Counted from the stretch's first letter, positions 18,101-44,109 are shown. The stretch: 64,000 nt of DNA from Parus major (GCF_001522545.3 NC_031768.1:87542431-87606430); one strand, 5' to 3'. Program-made: numbers and translations. The notes: generated from the letters alone by a model not told the origin.

Positions 18101-18290
18101 TCCACACAGCCGCCTCTGCGCGCTGGCTCGCCATTGTCCAGCGGCAGCTCCCGTGGGCGAGGATAACGAGAGGGTTTGGGGTGCAGAGCCAAAGTTATGC
18201 TCTCTTGAAGGGCGGCAGCTCTGGGGAAGCACTAAATTCTATGCAGAAAAGAATAAAGTATTAAAAAGGAGGCAAGAGGCACACTGCATC
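12110..18290. other. NOP2-IFFO1 intergenic region, no recognisable gene
   Basis: I see no exon chain with consistent splice sites or family resemblance on either strand in these 6 kb. An isolated AATAAA at about 14046 has no supported gene upstream. One possible degraded CR1 piece lies near 16.4-16.66 kb. The final 150 bases grade into the IFFO1 CpG island. Confidence 0.6.
16425..16660 (-). repeat. Possible ancient CR1 fragment
   Basis: On the minus strand a segment reading gagcaggtggtgggatctcc, preceded by an aaaagcttttttaccaggag block, resembles the conserved CR1 3' region around 'gaggtggtggaatctccatcc'. It is too diverged to call firmly, and no element end is visible. Confidence 0.35.
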
Positions 18291-18515
18291 GCGGCTGTGC
18301 TGGTTACGGAAATCGGTACCGGGCGTGGCTTCAGCTAGCGGTGCTGGAGGGGGACTTCCCTCCGGGAATCCTGCTGGACCCGGGTCGCGTCCCTTCGCCC
18401 CGGGGCGCCCCGAAACCCTCCGGGAAGGCCGAGCTGCCCCTCGGCGGAGGGAGACAGGGGGGCCGGCAGAGGAAAGGGAGGTTCTGCCGTGTCCCCTCTT
18501 GTGCTCGCTCCGCCC

Positions 18516-18830
18516 NNNNNNNNNNNNNNNNNNNNNNNNNNNNNNNNNNNNNNNNNNNNNNNNNNNNNNNNNNNNNNNNNNNNNNNNNNNNNNNNNNNNN
18601 NNNNNNNNNNNNNNNNNNNNNNNNNNNNNNNNNNNNNNNNNNNNNNNNNNNNNNNNNNNNNNNNNNNNNNNNNNNNNNNNNNNNNNNNNNNNNNNNNNNN
18701 NNNNNNNNNNNNNNNNNNNNNNNNNNNNNNNNNNNNNNNNNNNNNNNNNNNNNNNNNNNNNNNNNNNNNNNNNNNNNNNNNNNNNNNNNNNNNNNNNNNN
18801 NNNNNNNNNNNNNNNNNNNNNNNNNNNNNN
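18516..18830. other. Assembly gap (315 N) over the 5' end of IFFO1
   Basis: A run of N sits inside the IFFO1 CpG island and ends just before the sequence encoding LRNDLGSN. It therefore hides the IFFO1 start codon and the N-terminal 60 or so residues known from the family. Confidence 0.95.
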
Positions 18831-18831
18831 C

Positions 18832-28383
<9,552 letters not shown>

Positions 28384-29021
28384 TGAGGGGAGGCCTGGCT
28401 CCCTCGGACCCCCTTCCTGGCATGGGGTTGCCTGAGTCACACCTGGGAGAGACTGTCAGGGACGTGGAACTGCTGGTAAACGTCTGTCACCCAGGCTCAC
28501 TCCCGTTTTGGGGTGCTTGGCAGATCCCACACACCCCCTCACCGGATACCTTGCAAATGGGAATAGCTAGATAGACCTGAGGGCCCTTGCCCGGGCTGCC
28601 CTGCCTTCAGCCCCTTCTCTATTCCCTTTCCCTGCTTTGGTTAAACCATGGTTCAGGCAGGGAGGCTCCAAACCTGCCATGGTGGCGTTCCGCAGGACCT
28701 GTTCACAGGCGCCCCCAGACCCACCTCCTCTGGCCTCCGTCCTGGTACACTTGACCTGCCCCTGCCCTCCCTGCGCTACACGGAGCCGAACGAGAGCCGT
28801 ACCTCCCTGCAAACTGGACCTGACACTGGTGCCAACTGGACCGAGCCCGGGGCTCTCCCTGTCCTTGCTGCTGGCCGGGCACCTGGCTGGTGCCCACGCC
28901 GTGCCGGGCGCCCCGAGCCCTCCCACGCCTTCTCCAGGGCGGGGGCTGAGTCCCGCTCACTGTGCACTTTGCTTGCCGCCCGTCGGCCATGCGCTCACGT
29001 CTGTGTTACGGGGGCGAGCTC

Positions 29022-29027
29022 ATTAAA
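29022..29027 (+). terminator. IFFO1: IFFO1 poly(A) signal (ATTAAA)
   Basis: ATTAAA lies about 640 bases after the IFFO1 stop codon and is followed by a short T/C-rich stretch (ttccttttctacagcttcgc). The region 28384-29045 is the inferred 3' UTR. Confidence 0.65.
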
Positions 29028-29049
29028 CGGGACAATTTCCTTTTCTACA

Positions 29050-32000
29050 GCTTCGCTGGGTCTGGGCTCTCCCTGTGCTGCCGCGGGCGACGCGTGGCTT
29101 GAGGCGGGGCTGTCGCCCATCAGACCCCAAGCCCACATCAGTGGGTCTTCCCATGGGACAGTCCCTTCCCTTGGGCCTGCCAGGTGGGACTGGCAGATGG
29201 GACAGCGGTGAGATCCCTGCTCTGAGAGCCACTGGCCCTCAGCAGGCACTGGTGCTGCATGGGCTGCCTTGTTTTTAACTGGGAGCATCGTCAGTGCAGA
29301 GGCTGAGGGATTGAAAATGAAACTGATCCTGGCTTGTGACTTTTGAACCTTCCTCTTCCTGTTTCCTGGCCTCCTCTGCCACACCAGGGCATCCCTTCCT
29401 GCCTGCCCTCAGACCCATATCCCACCTCAGTGTAACTGCAGTGGGGGGATCTCCTGTCCCTCCATCTCTTGTAGCATTTTCCCTTCTGGCTGCAGCACCT
29501 GCTCCTCCCATGATGGTGACAGGAGGCTGGGGCCTGGCAGGGTGTCAGGGGGAGCGAGCAGCCTCCTGAGAATCACTGTGATCCAGAGAGGCAGTGTGAT
29601 CACTGGGAAGTGGACACAGCCTGCACAACCAAGGCAGGTGAAGCTCTGGAGAAAAAATGCTTCCCACTAAAGGTACTGAAGGGAAGAGAAAGCACATAGC
29701 AGTATAGTTTTTGGATTATCTCAAAGATTAGGTATGGAATATAAAACAGGGGCTGAGGGATGCAAGAGTTTCTCTCTGTAGATGTGGCCTGGGTGGCTGA
29801 TGCTGCTGGGTGCTTGAGCTGGGAGCACTGTGGCACCCATGCACCCCAGCACAGTGTCTGTGTTTGGGCAGGGTGAGGTGCTCTGCCCGTGCCTGCAGGA
29901 TGTGTTAAGGCATGTGTTGGCATTGCAGCAGGGGCTGAGCTGGCTGGTTAGAGCTGGCAGGGAGGCGAGTCCCTGCAAATGGCAGAAGAATTGAGCAGGA
30001 GACAGGAAATCAGGACACAGGTGGAGCATGCTGGTGGTGGGGAATGGCAGTTCCTCAGCCTGCGAGCTGCTGTGCCTGGGATGTGACTCCTGAATGCCAT
30101 CTTCACTTCTTGCAGGAAGCTGGGAAGTGTTTCACAGGAGCAGCAGCGTGCTGGGAAGCTGCAGAAGCCCTGGCTGGCTGTGGGTGTGTGGGGAGATGTG
30201 AGGTGCATGCCTCAGTGCCTGCCATGGCCCTCACCTCCGTGCCACCTTGTTCAGCTGTTTCCATTTCTTTCCCTCTTCTCTGTTTTCCTACCTAAAAGAG
30301 CTAAAGCCAGAGGAAATATTTTACTATTCTACCTTCAAGTAATGATGCCTCACACACAGTAGATCAGGGATCACTTCCTATCCTGCCTGGAGGCTCTTTA
30401 GTTTCATGCAAATCCCCTTTCCTGTAGGCGTCTTTGCAGTGTTTTCTGCTCTTTCTCTCCTGTGGAGAGGTCTGTGAGTGGCTGACAAATTCTGGCTTCC
30501 CCTGTGTATAATCCAGGATGTGCATACATCCTTAAGCCTTGGTGCTGCTTAAAGAACCCACAAGACTGCAGAGTACATACCCTGAGAGATTTCAGGCATG
30601 AAGCACAGAAGGACTGACGTCTCTGCCTCGAGCAGTCGCTGCCCAGAGGAGCAGCAGGTGCTGCTAGACTCCTGTGTCAGAACACGTGGTGATCCCAGTC
30701 CCACACTGCCTGCCACGACTCCACTTGCAGTGAAACCAAAATCTCTGCCACCCACATGTGCAAGATGCTGTTCCCTGGTGAATTGTATCACCAGCAAGAG
30801 GCTCTGTTCCCCAGCTAGTCTGACAGCCTCCAAGATCTCTCTGGCAGGATATGTGACATGGATCCTTTGCCTCAGCAATTTCTCTGTGTGGGAAGCACAG
30901 CACAAGGCCTCTGGTGTTAGCTGGGCCACCTACCTGTCCAGCAGTGGTGACCCCAGACCTTTGATGCTGAAATGAGATGTGGTGCCTCCATCTGTTGAGT
31001 TCTTCTCTGTGGGGTCCTTTTCGTTCTTTGGGGAGTATCAAGTCTGCTTTTCTCCACCATATGCCTTGCTGGGAACTGATGTTCCCAGAGGAGATGTACA
31101 GGAACTGCTCAGTTCCTCTAGGAACACTTCTCGGTAGTGCCTGCTCAGGAAGCAATATCAGGTCCTGTCTAGCTCGGTGTCCATGCATTAATGTGAATGT
31201 TTAGTGCCCAAGAACAGTGCAAGCACAGACTGAATGGAGTTCCATGGCAGGATGCATCTGGGCAGTCCCTCTGTCAGCAGTCAGCTCAGGACTGTGACTG
31301 CTGAGTGCTGACCTCTTGAACATTTGTCCAAGACCATCCTTTTAGGATTGTATCTCTGGACTGGCAATAAGGTCTTCCCACTGAATATTTAGGCAGACTG
31401 GTTCATCAGCTTCTTACCTCTCACACGTCCATTTTAGCAGTCTTACTTGGGCAGTCTGGAAAGGTGCTGGTGGTTGCTCTGCCCTCTCCCTCCCCAGCAT
31501 TTGGGCTGTTGTGCCCAAATGAGGAGGATTTGGGCACAAGTTGGGCACAAGAAGACAGGCATAGGTTTTACTGTCAGCCACAGGAGTGGCACAAAGCCCC
31601 TCCCTTGAGGCAAGAGCTGTCCCTGGGTTGGGACAGACCCACTTGAGAGCATGAGGTTCTCCATGGGGCACTGAGGGATGCAATCAGCCTTTGAGCTGGG
31701 ATAAGACATGCAGGTCTCTGCTGTGGCCGCTCTGCTCCCCATTGCTGGGGTCAGCCTCTTGGCAAAGGACTTCAGCAGGCAGTGCCAGGTATGCTCCAGA
31801 AGTGAGTCCTGGCTCCTCATTGGATACATTTCTGATCCTGTGGCATGCAGTCACCTCTTCTACCCCTTCCGTGGTGATGTTCCCTAGGATTCATCTGAAA
31901 GGTGAGCTCCCATCCTCGGATACCCTGTCTTCAATGTGGCTTTGAGCTAACTTTAGCCTCTTCAGGGACCTCCTTGGAAGAATCCCATGGGAACCCACAC

Positions 32001-35000
32001 TGCAAGTAAGAGGATTCCAAGAGAGCTGGTCAGTATTCAAACACCACTTCCTCTGGGCTCAAGAATGGTGCATCCCCATTGAGCAAGAAATCGAGCAAAG
32101 GGGGCAGGAGAACTCCATGGATCAAGGAGAGCTCTGTGGATCAACAAGGAACTGTCAAACACAAGCAGGAGATACATAGGAGGTAGAATTCGGGCTGCTT
32201 GGAAAAAATGCAGGGATTTTGTCAGAGTAAGGCCCATCTGGAATTCAGTCTGACCAAGGAGATGTCAAGGACAGCAAGGAGGACTTTTTCAAATGTATAA
32301 AAACAACAGGAAAACTGAGGAAGATGTGAGCCTGCTATTAAATAGAGCAGGGATCCTGGTGACAAGGGAACACAAGAAAGGCAGATATGTACTGAATGCT
32401 TCCTTTGTATCGGTCTTCACTCCCAAGACCAGCCCTCAGGAATGTCTGACCCAGGAGATCGGGGAAAAGGAATGTTGGAAGGAAGATTCTCCCTTGGGCA
32501 GGGAGAATTGGGTTAGAGATCACCTAGGGAAATGGGACACCCACAAATCCACGGTCCCTGTCAGGATGCATCCACAAGTGCTGAGAAGCTTGTCTCCCAC
32601 AAGATCCTCACAGACAAACTTAGGAAGTGTGGACTGGAGGAGTGGACAGCGAGGCAGATTGAGAACTGGCTGGACAGCAAATCCCAGAGGCTCATAGTCA
32701 GTGGCACAGTGTCTAGCTGAAGGCCTGTCACTAGTGGTGTCCCACAAGGTTCGGTAGCAGGCCCATCCTTGTTTAACTTCCTCATCAGTGACTCAGATGA
32801 AGGGTAGATGCTTCCTCATCAAGTTTGTTGATGACACCAAGCTTCAAGGAGTGGCCAATACCTCAGAGGGCTGTGCAGCCCTTCAGAGGGACAGGTTGGA
32901 GAGATGGGCAGAGAGGAACCTTCTGAAATTCAGCAAAAGACAAATGAAGTGTTCTGCACCTGGGGAGGAATAACTCCATGCAGCAGGGCAGGCTGGGGGC
33001 GGATCTGCTGGGAAGCAGCTCTTCAGAGAAGAACCTGGGGATCCTGATGGACACAAAGTTGTCTACAAGCCAGCACCAGTGGCCAAGAAGCCAGTGGTGC
33101 CCTGAGGTGCTTTAGGAAAAGCACACCAGCAGGGCATGGGAAGTGTTCCAGCTGCTGTACTCAGCCCTGGTGAGGCACATCTGGAGTGCTGTGTCCAGTT
33201 CTGGGCCCTTCAGTTCAAGAGGGACATGGAGCTCCTGGAGCAGGTCTAGCAAAGAGGAACAAAGATCATTAGGTGAGGAAGCACCTCATGAAAGGCTGAG
33301 AGAGCTGGGCCTGTTCAGCCTTGAGAAGAGATGTCTGAGAGGGGACCTTATCAATGTCTACAAGTATCTGCAGGCTGGGTGTCAGAGGAGGGAGCCAGAC
33401 TCCTCTTCTTGGTGTTGTCAAGAAGACATGAGACAACAGGCAGAAACTGGAACACAGCAAGGGAAGAACTTCACTGTGCAGGTGTCTGAGCACTGGAGCA
33501 GATTGCCCAGAGAGGTTGTGGAGTCTCCCTCAGTACAGATATTCCAGAACAACTTGGAGGCAGCCCTGTGCCATGTGCTCTGGGATGCCCCTGCTTGAGT
33601 AGAGGGGTTGAGACCCCTCCAACTGGTACTCCATTGGTAGTCCCTTCCAACCTTACCCATTCTGAGATTCTGACCAGGCCCACTGAATTTCTTGATGAAT
33701 ACTAGCAGATATTCCTGCAGAGAGGGTGGGGAGCATCACTTTCCTTGCACCTGACCACATGAGTGAGGCATAGTGCTTACTTGCTTCAGAGGGTTCGGGA
33801 AACCTAACCACTAAGTAGCCCACATCTTCTTCCTTGTGTTAAGTGAATCTGCACCCCCCCTTCACTCATTCCTGGATCCCATCTCTTTTAGATCATATCA
33901 CTGAAAGAGTCTGACTCGTCTGTCGAGTCAGTCAAGGTCCTGAATTTTCCACCCAGCACCCTTCTGCCGGAGGCTCTTTGTCACTCATCCCGCATGACTT
34001 GCAATTGTGTGAGTTAGCTTCCCCCTGTCAGGATTCCTTGGATGGATCTAATGCTGACAGCCTTCTCTAGAAACACCTTTGGATACCTGCTAACCTGTTT
34101 TATTATTTTATTTATCATGTTTCTTAGATGAGCGTTAGGACAGGACAAAGCTGCATAGGAAGTTGTTCTTGTTTCTCAGTTTGAGCTGGGAGCTTGACTT
34201 TGCTGAGCCTTTTACCTTTGGCCATACTCTATGCATCTATAGTTGTTGTGTCTCAGGTACCTGTGACACAGGGTGTCCCAGAACTCACACATGATTATCA
34301 AGTTGGTCAAGATCAAGGTCTGGCTACAGGGAAGAAACCTCCTCTCAAAAGGAGAGGTCAGAATTAATGCAGAACACGGTGGAGTGCTGTCTCATTTGAA
34401 ATGCACCCAGATGATGCATGGACAGGCTCCTGAAAACATCTGGCAAGCTGTTGCACATGGTGATTAATGCTAGGAGTGATGGTAAAGCCATCATGATCAA
34501 ACTGGACAAATGTCATAACAGATGGGAAGAGGCAGCACTTTCAACTTCGAGAGCAGACTGCATCTGCAAAGTGCAAGAGGAAACAGAAATCATCAGGGCA
34601 GGGTGAAATGTAGTTAACTGGTATTTTTAAGGGTCACAGCCATATGAACTCTAGATCAGTCTAACCTGTTGGATAAACGAACAGGCAAGAGCCATTGTGA
34701 ATTTGGTTTACAAGCTATGTTAAAAGTCATATTCACTCTAGAGCTGATAGCCAAACATGCTCTGACACACAATTTCATCAAGGCATTGAAGGGTCTTTTA
34801 TATAGTCCTGAATCCCCCCAAAAAACATGTTGATTTATTTTGTAAATACCTCCCTGCTTTGCTTGACAAGGAAAATTGTGTTGTCAGTGGGAGACTTTGG
34901 CTTGGGATACCAAAGAATATGCTTTGCCAGGGGGAATTTCTCATCAATTTACAAGTGATGGCATGCCCAAGTAAGGCAATGATTTTCAATGTCCTTATGA

Positions 35001-38000
35001 CAGATGAAGATTGAGTTAAGACTGATAGTTGCCTACGGACAAGGGATCAACCAAGAAACAGATTGAGACACCAGCCAGGACAAAATGTCACAGCTGAGAA
35101 CTGTGTGGTGTTCTGTAACTTATCCTTAGAGTGAAATAAGTGAATTTGCAGATTGTGGAAAGAGCAGTATTTTTCCAGTTTTTCAAAAAGCTGTGAGTTA
35201 GTAACATAACTTTCAGTGAGTGAACTTCCCTGCGTAAGTGGCCATATGACAAAAGTACTTAGAAATAAGAATAACTCAATAATAAAGCTTTACCTACATT
35301 AACAAAAATAATCCTTGTAAGAACTACAGCAACTGTGTGTTATTCTGTGGTTCAGAGAAAAGGAATAGAGGGACATCAGAATAATTCAGCTGTATGAAAA
35401 AAGGTCTTCAGCTGCTCATATCACCTCAGAGAAAAATAACAATACTTGTATGTCTAAGGAACTAACATGCTGTTCTAGTTATATTTAAAGAAAAATCAAT
35501 CCTAACAGTAATATTTTCTTTTTATTGTCTGAAATTGGGAAAATAATCAAAACAAGGCAAAAAAAGACAAGTACTCACCAGATAAGTGTGCTCTGTATAT
35601 GGAAAATGCAGAATGTGGTCAGAAGGGAATGATGAAGCACTTTGCAGGCAGTTAGCAATAAGGAGCATCCTTAACAGGATCTCCAGCTGAGCACAGGTGC
35701 AGTTCCAGACACAGATGACCTGGAGCACACTCATGTATGGGGTGCATGGGGTGCTGTAGGGATGAACAACCCCCCACACGAAGCCTGAGGCTGCCTGGGG
35801 AGTTGGAGTGAGCAATGCTGAAAGTAAAGCACAGCGCTGTCGCTGTGTTCCCGCAAACGGTGTTTTGCAGAGCACGGAAACCTCCCCACTGAGAAAAAAC
35901 ACTGGCTACTGAAGCCCATGGTTTGCTGAGGTCAGTTTTTAAAAACATCAGGGAAGACATTTAAAGAAAAGCCTGGGTGGATGGGCAAGCAAATGACGTC
36001 AGTGCTTAGTCTGACAGGGCATGGACAAAAGCCAATGAGAAACCAGTGGATGGGGGAGGAGGGGAGAAGTCATGAAGGAATGGAAAAAATCTGCAGTTTA
36101 AGAAATATTTATAGAAGGACAAGGAATTGACAGACAAAACTGATACCATTTTTGATCCATAGAAATGATAGACTCTCAAAAAGGCTAAATATCTGAGTCA
36201 ATAGTGCCAAGAAGCATTACAGAATATTTCTGAATAAGGTCAAAAGAGAGATTCTGTTGCCATATGTATATAGCAATGCACAGATGCATGCAAGAGCAAG
36301 AAATAGTGACTGACCTTGACAGAGGACAGAAAGGTTGGAAAGACCTAGGGAGCAGGGCTCACCTGCAATCATGTGCAAGTTGTCAGCCAGACACTGAAGA
36401 TGTCTTTAAACATCTTTTATCCACATGTGACATTGGTGTCCTTTGTCCTGCTTTGCATCAGAAATCAGAATAGATAGACCAAAGACTTCTAACCATGATT
36501 CCAGGCTGGGAAAAAAAATGTTTAGAAAGTGAAAAGTTTAGTTACTTTGCTCTTAAAAAGAAAGACAAGTGAGCATTTTTGTGCAGTGCCTAAAGTCACT
36601 TCATGATGTTGGTCTAGATGTCAGTTTAGTCAGGCTGATAAAGGCATACAAGGATTCTGAGGAGATGGAGAAGCTGGAGGCCATGTGAGATTTGGTACCT
36701 GGTGTCCAGCACCTAAAACAGTATCCAACTTGGCAAATAAAAATATGGAGATTGCAGAGTTTACAAGCCACCTGTTTTTTTATTCCCCTTCTGTCACAGG
36801 ACTCAGACCAAGGTCAACAAAAGTTGCTCACTTGTTTGTTGGAGGTTTGGGCAATGTCAAAAGAGGGCTTTGAGCTCTGCAGTATCAGAGCTGTGTCCAC
36901 CACTACATGTAGTATTTCTCACTTAGCAACCTTGAATTTCATCCAGCATTTTAATAACCCAGTCACTCGGTCACAAGATCCTTGTGCACCTTTCCACAGG
37001 CTCATTCAGGACTGAATGTTTTGGGTCATTTTGCATAATCCACACACCTTGGTACCCTCATGCTCCAAACTGTTCTGAAGGTGTTGATGGGCGTGGCCTC
37101 AGATCATGGGCACTCACATCTCTCAGTTGCCACAAGTTTTCAACATGGAAAGGATGGTCTTCCCTGTCCTCAGGCAGTTCTTAAAAAGGTTTTGCCAGCC
37201 TGTTTTTTTCCTAAATGTCATTCCTTTTCATCACGGGGAGGGGGGTGGGGGAGTTGAGGTGCGTGATGAATTACTTGCAGCACAGTTACCTGTTCACCCA
37301 TTTCATCCACCTGAGTCTCGCATGTGGTTTTTTGCCCTTTGTGTCACAGACATGGTCTCAAATCCTGATGCTTCAGTTTTCAGTCATGGCTTCATCTCAT
37401 TGCTGCAGAGGAAAATCTCGTGTCTGGCAACACCCCAAAGCTCCTCTGATGGCAAAACATCAACTTTACTTTTCATTCACATGCTTAATCTTCCCTAATC
37501 GCTCCCACGCCATCTTACGGCTTTTTGGCAGCTTTCTTATCTCCAAGATGCATTTGAAAGAGGTTTTCAGCCTTCTTCCTTTTCTATTTGTCACAGAATC
37601 TCTATTTTTTTTTTTCTTTAGGTTACTAAGTTTCATTTACTAGTATTTATGAGTTTTTCTTTTATTTCCATTTGACTACAGCTTCTGCTTTTTGACAGCT
37701 GCCTTTTCAAATCTTACGCTGTGAAGTATAACCCAGCACTACTGTTCCTTCTAGGGAACACTTAATTAACTCCCTCAAGAGGATGATACTTCTGTAGTAA
37801 GGTAATAATACACAGAGGTAAGTCAGCTGCCCTAGAGTAAGAGATTACATTCAGCTCTGAAGAGTAAGTAACAAATTACTTGTTTTTGCAGCATGTACAC
37901 ATTGTGATTGCCCAAAGGTAGGCAGCTTGGTTTTGATGAAATGTGAGTACTGCTGGGGTATTTGCATACCCCAAGTCGTGAACCTGCATTTTTTGTGAAT

Positions 38001-41000
38001 GGCATCAGTCATGAAGGAGGTTGAAACATTATCCTTTAAGATGTTTGTCTTTTGTAACTGTGTCCAAAGTCTTTCAGAGTCCTGTGTCTCCACTTCTTTG
38101 CCCTGGTCTTGTCAATCAATCAAAGACAGATTACTTCAGAAGTGGATACAGGATGTTTTAAAAGTCCAAGACCTTTTTTTACTGTGCTTACACAGTCACC
38201 ATTTTGTTATGCTTTTTTGAGTGATTTTTCAAGTGAACTTATTTTCCACATCTGTTCAAGCTGGTTTTCGCTACGTGTCATCTTCCTTAACGCTCAAGTT
38301 TCACGCTGACACCTCAACATGAAGGTGGTCTGAGGACCTTTCTTGGGGAAGCAATGCATGTGTAGTAGTCTGTGCAAATGCCAAGGAAGTGTAATTCCTC
38401 TAAATGTTCAAAGTTACTATAAAACAAAATTTTTCTGTAACAGCACTGCTAATTACCCTTAGCTGTCTTAAAAAAAGAATAAAATGTAGAGCTTACCACC
38501 CCTAGAAATGGTTGGCTTTCCATCAGAGAAGCTGTCAGCCAGAGAGCTTTCCCAGGTGCATCCCTCTCCTACAATGGCTCTGAAGAGTGAGCCCTGGTGC
38601 CTGGCCAGCCATGGAAGGCAGAGTCAACCTTTTAGCCAGGATCAGCGTCTTTCTGTACCTTCCCCTTGCAAGGTGCTCACAAACCAGCATGGATTGTGGC
38701 TTGTGGCAACTGCTCTTGGAGTTGGTTTGTCCCAGCAAAGTGGCACAATTGCTTTTCACTCCCCTGGCTGAACGAGAGCCTCTTTATGTCTGCCTGAGCA
38801 CCTGCTTTGCCTGATCAAGCATTTCTATCTGCTTTCCTTAAAAACGCTGTCAGAACAAATCTAGAGTTCCCCTACTCGGGGAGAAACTCCTCTGCAGAGA
38901 CAGAAGCAGCTGCCACAGCAGATCTCCCATCCTTATCTCAATGCCATCCACAGTCATATATGTCAAATTTACAAACTGTTTTAAAAAAATATAATTACAT
39001 GGGGTTTTTTAGGTCAGGGATGCAGTTCTCAGACAGGCTGGCTACTGAGCTCGTTTTTCCATCTGTCCAGAGGGGCCTTGCTGTGGTGCCATCTGCAGGC
39101 ACACTGGATGCAAAATAAGGATTTGGAAGAGCTGTGCATTTTAGGGAGGTTGTATTAGAGAGAGGAAACCAAGCCCTCCAGGCAGTCCAAAAGCTGCATA
39201 ACTAGTCTGCCACACTCACTCTCCCCGTTTCCATACAGGACCAGCCATGTTTTAAATGCTGCAATTCCTGGCTTTCCTCACTTCAATACCATATATTTTT
39301 TCTAGGAGAGATGAGATTGTAAACCAGTTGAAATATTATTTAAAAACAGAGTGAACCTTTATTCAAGACATTCCCAGCAGCTGTTAGTCTGAGAGCACAT
39401 CTCTTCCTGCACCCTGAGGCTGTATGACTTTGCTCATTCCCAGAGCAATTTGATCTCAGATGGGATAGGGCTCATGCTTGTTAAATAACAAGAATTCTTT
39501 GCTCTACCATTTTTCAGGCAGCCTTATCTTGCTTAGGAAGCAAGTCTTTTTATGAGAAAAAGTTGACTCATAGAAATGTTCCAGCTTTTAAGCCAGTTCA
39601 GAATATGTTTTACATGGGAAAAATGTAAATCCATCCTTCCCCCGTTGAGGTGTTTCAGTAGCCTCTGCACTTCCAGATTATCAAGCAAGGTGCTGACTGG
39701 CATCCACACAAATATGCAGGCAGCAGCACAAACAGAACAGCCATTCAAAGCACCCAGGCACAGCAATCAAAGAGGATGGGACCAACCCAAGACTCATTTG
39801 TAATCTTGATAGGTCTCCAGGCTACACAGCTCTCCCCAGCAGAAACCCAGCTCCATGGGAGGGCTGTGCCTCCGGTGAGCTCCAGCACCAGGCAGCTCCC
39901 ACTTGATGTTAGTTACCTAAAGCTTCAATGACGGGGCCATTTGTGGTGTAATCCAAGTATTTCTGCTGTCCCAGGGCTAACAAGCTGCTCAGAATCCCAG
40001 CTCCTATCCAAGAGGCAGGTTATTCAACCTTCTTCTCTTTGCAATATAACTTTGAGTCATCGCTCTCTAGTCTGGCAAATATTTAATTCTTATGCAGCCC
40101 AACTGCTGGAGATAAGTGGCTCTGGGAAATCATGTCCAGCATACCTTGATCCTGAGAGTTAAGTCCTCCAGCTTATGTCCTTGCAGCATCCAGATCAGGG
40201 TCTAAAGCAGTTGGGGTCCAGACAACAGCTCCAGCCGTGCCTGCCAGGGAGAGAACACATCAGCCCTGAGATGCTAAATTAAGCTGCTAAAAATGGAGGG
40301 CCACGTGATTGTGTGCAGTGCATTGCTTATCTGTCCTAGTGCTCACAGGTCATGGAAGGCTCTGTCCCTGCCCGGCAGCATTCATGCTTCCAGAACTAAT
40401 GCAGGGAGGCAGAGGGCTGACACTCACCTTGCAGAGATTTGCTGCTCAGCAGCTTAACTGCAACTGCCCCTCCTTACGCACAGAATTAAGCCAGAATTAA
40501 GACTGGCCACCACCATGTCGATGATGGCCTCCGACACGTCCCTAGGCAGCCATTTCCTCTGGGGCAAAGCCAATCCATTTTAAAAGGTAAAAGGAAGTAA
40601 AACACCTTCCTTGTAACACCAGGAGTATCTTCCTTGTCCCTCACTGAGGCAGGGGAAGAATTAATTTGTTTCTTGTGCCCCTTTACCAAACCAAACTCAA
40701 GAATCATCTGCTCAGCACTTTTATTCTGCATACACCCATCAGATAAGCAAGTCCAGAGCTCAGTGTATGGAGCCACAGAGCTGCTTTCCATCCTACCACG
40801 CACCTCTGCTGTGGAGCATGGCCCTGCACCACACCTTGTTTTGGCTCAGGGGCTGGACTCTGGGCTCTCCCATGTGGAACAAGCAGCTCAGCAGGCTGCA
40901 CTCCCCAGCTCCTCACTGCAGCTGGAAGAAACTGTGCCATGCAGGCGCCTGCAGCTTCTTGTTACGTACATGCTCCCTCCTCCCATCTCCCCCTGACAGA

Positions 41001-41010
41001 CAGACAAGGC
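29050..41010. other. IFFO1-GAPDH intergenic region, no recognisable gene
   Basis: About 12 kb separate the convergent 3' ends of IFFO1 and GAPDH. Apart from the CR1 LINE at 32.0-33.7 kb I find no exon chain, RNA gene or further repeat that I can support. The GC content falls between about 33.8 and 39.5 kb compared with the flanks. Confidence 0.55.
32040..33673 (+). mobile_element. Degraded CR1 LINE with reverse-transcriptase remnants and 3' end
   Basis: This is the largest retroelement in the window, in plus orientation. In broken frames it shows the CR1 ORF2 part before the polymerase (GSTRNCQT-like in one frame, WINKELS in another, then LLNRAGILVTRE) and the polymerase block ending KFVDDTKLQGVANTSEGC, where FADD has become FVDD. 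The downstream block DRLERWAERNLLKFSK follows. The 3' UTR is typical: RDLINVYKYL-like and HWSRLPREVVESPSVQIFQN-like readings, then cccttccaaccttacccatt and a terminal attctgagattctg, the CR1 octamer repeat. Stops, frameshifts and an internal deletion around 32.5-32.6 kb leave it non-functional. Confidence 0.9.
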
Positions 41011-41029
41011 TTTTCAGATGGTGATCACT

Positions 41030-41035
41030 TTTATT
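41030..41035 (-). terminator. GAPDH: GAPDH poly(A) signal
   Basis: AATAAA on the minus strand (TTTATT on the plus strand) lies about 210 bases after the GAPDH stop codon, a typical distance for this gene. The 3' UTR is 41244 down to about 41015. Confidence 0.85.
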
Positions 41036-41244
41036 GATGTAAGGTGGTACACAAACAGATCAGTTTCTATCAGCCTCTCCACCTCCCCCAGGCTCGGGGA
41101 GAAGTTGGAGGAGTGGGGGAGACAAGGGAACAGAACTGGCCTCTCACTGCAGGATGCAGAGCTAAGCGGTGGTGAACAAGGGCAGGGGCTCCAACAAAGG
41201 AGAGTCCTGCTTCCCTAGGCAGCAGGGGGGCCTGTGTGCTCAGC

Positions 41245-43758
<2,514 letters not shown>

Positions 43759-44109
43759 TTAAAGATTAAGAGCGACCCCCGCCCCGGAAAGGTCAATCGC
43801 TAAATTTACTGAAAGCCCCGGGGATCCGGTTACTCCTCGGCCCGGTACGAGAAGGTCACATCCCGGGGCCGCCATTGACACACGATCCACCGGGAGACCT
43901 TTTGGTGGGGGGCTGCAGGGATCCCCGGGAATGCGGAGGGAAACTGGGGCAGCCGGGCAACGGCAGCCCCTTCCGGAGTGAGTCACCCCGAATCCGAAGA
44001 GAAATGAGTCAGCAGCACCGCTCTGCCCCGGGGGGCGCCGGCGGAGCGGGATCGGCGGGATTCAACCTCTCCCTTCCCCTAAATCATCCCCCGCGCCCTT
44101 GAGGCGACC

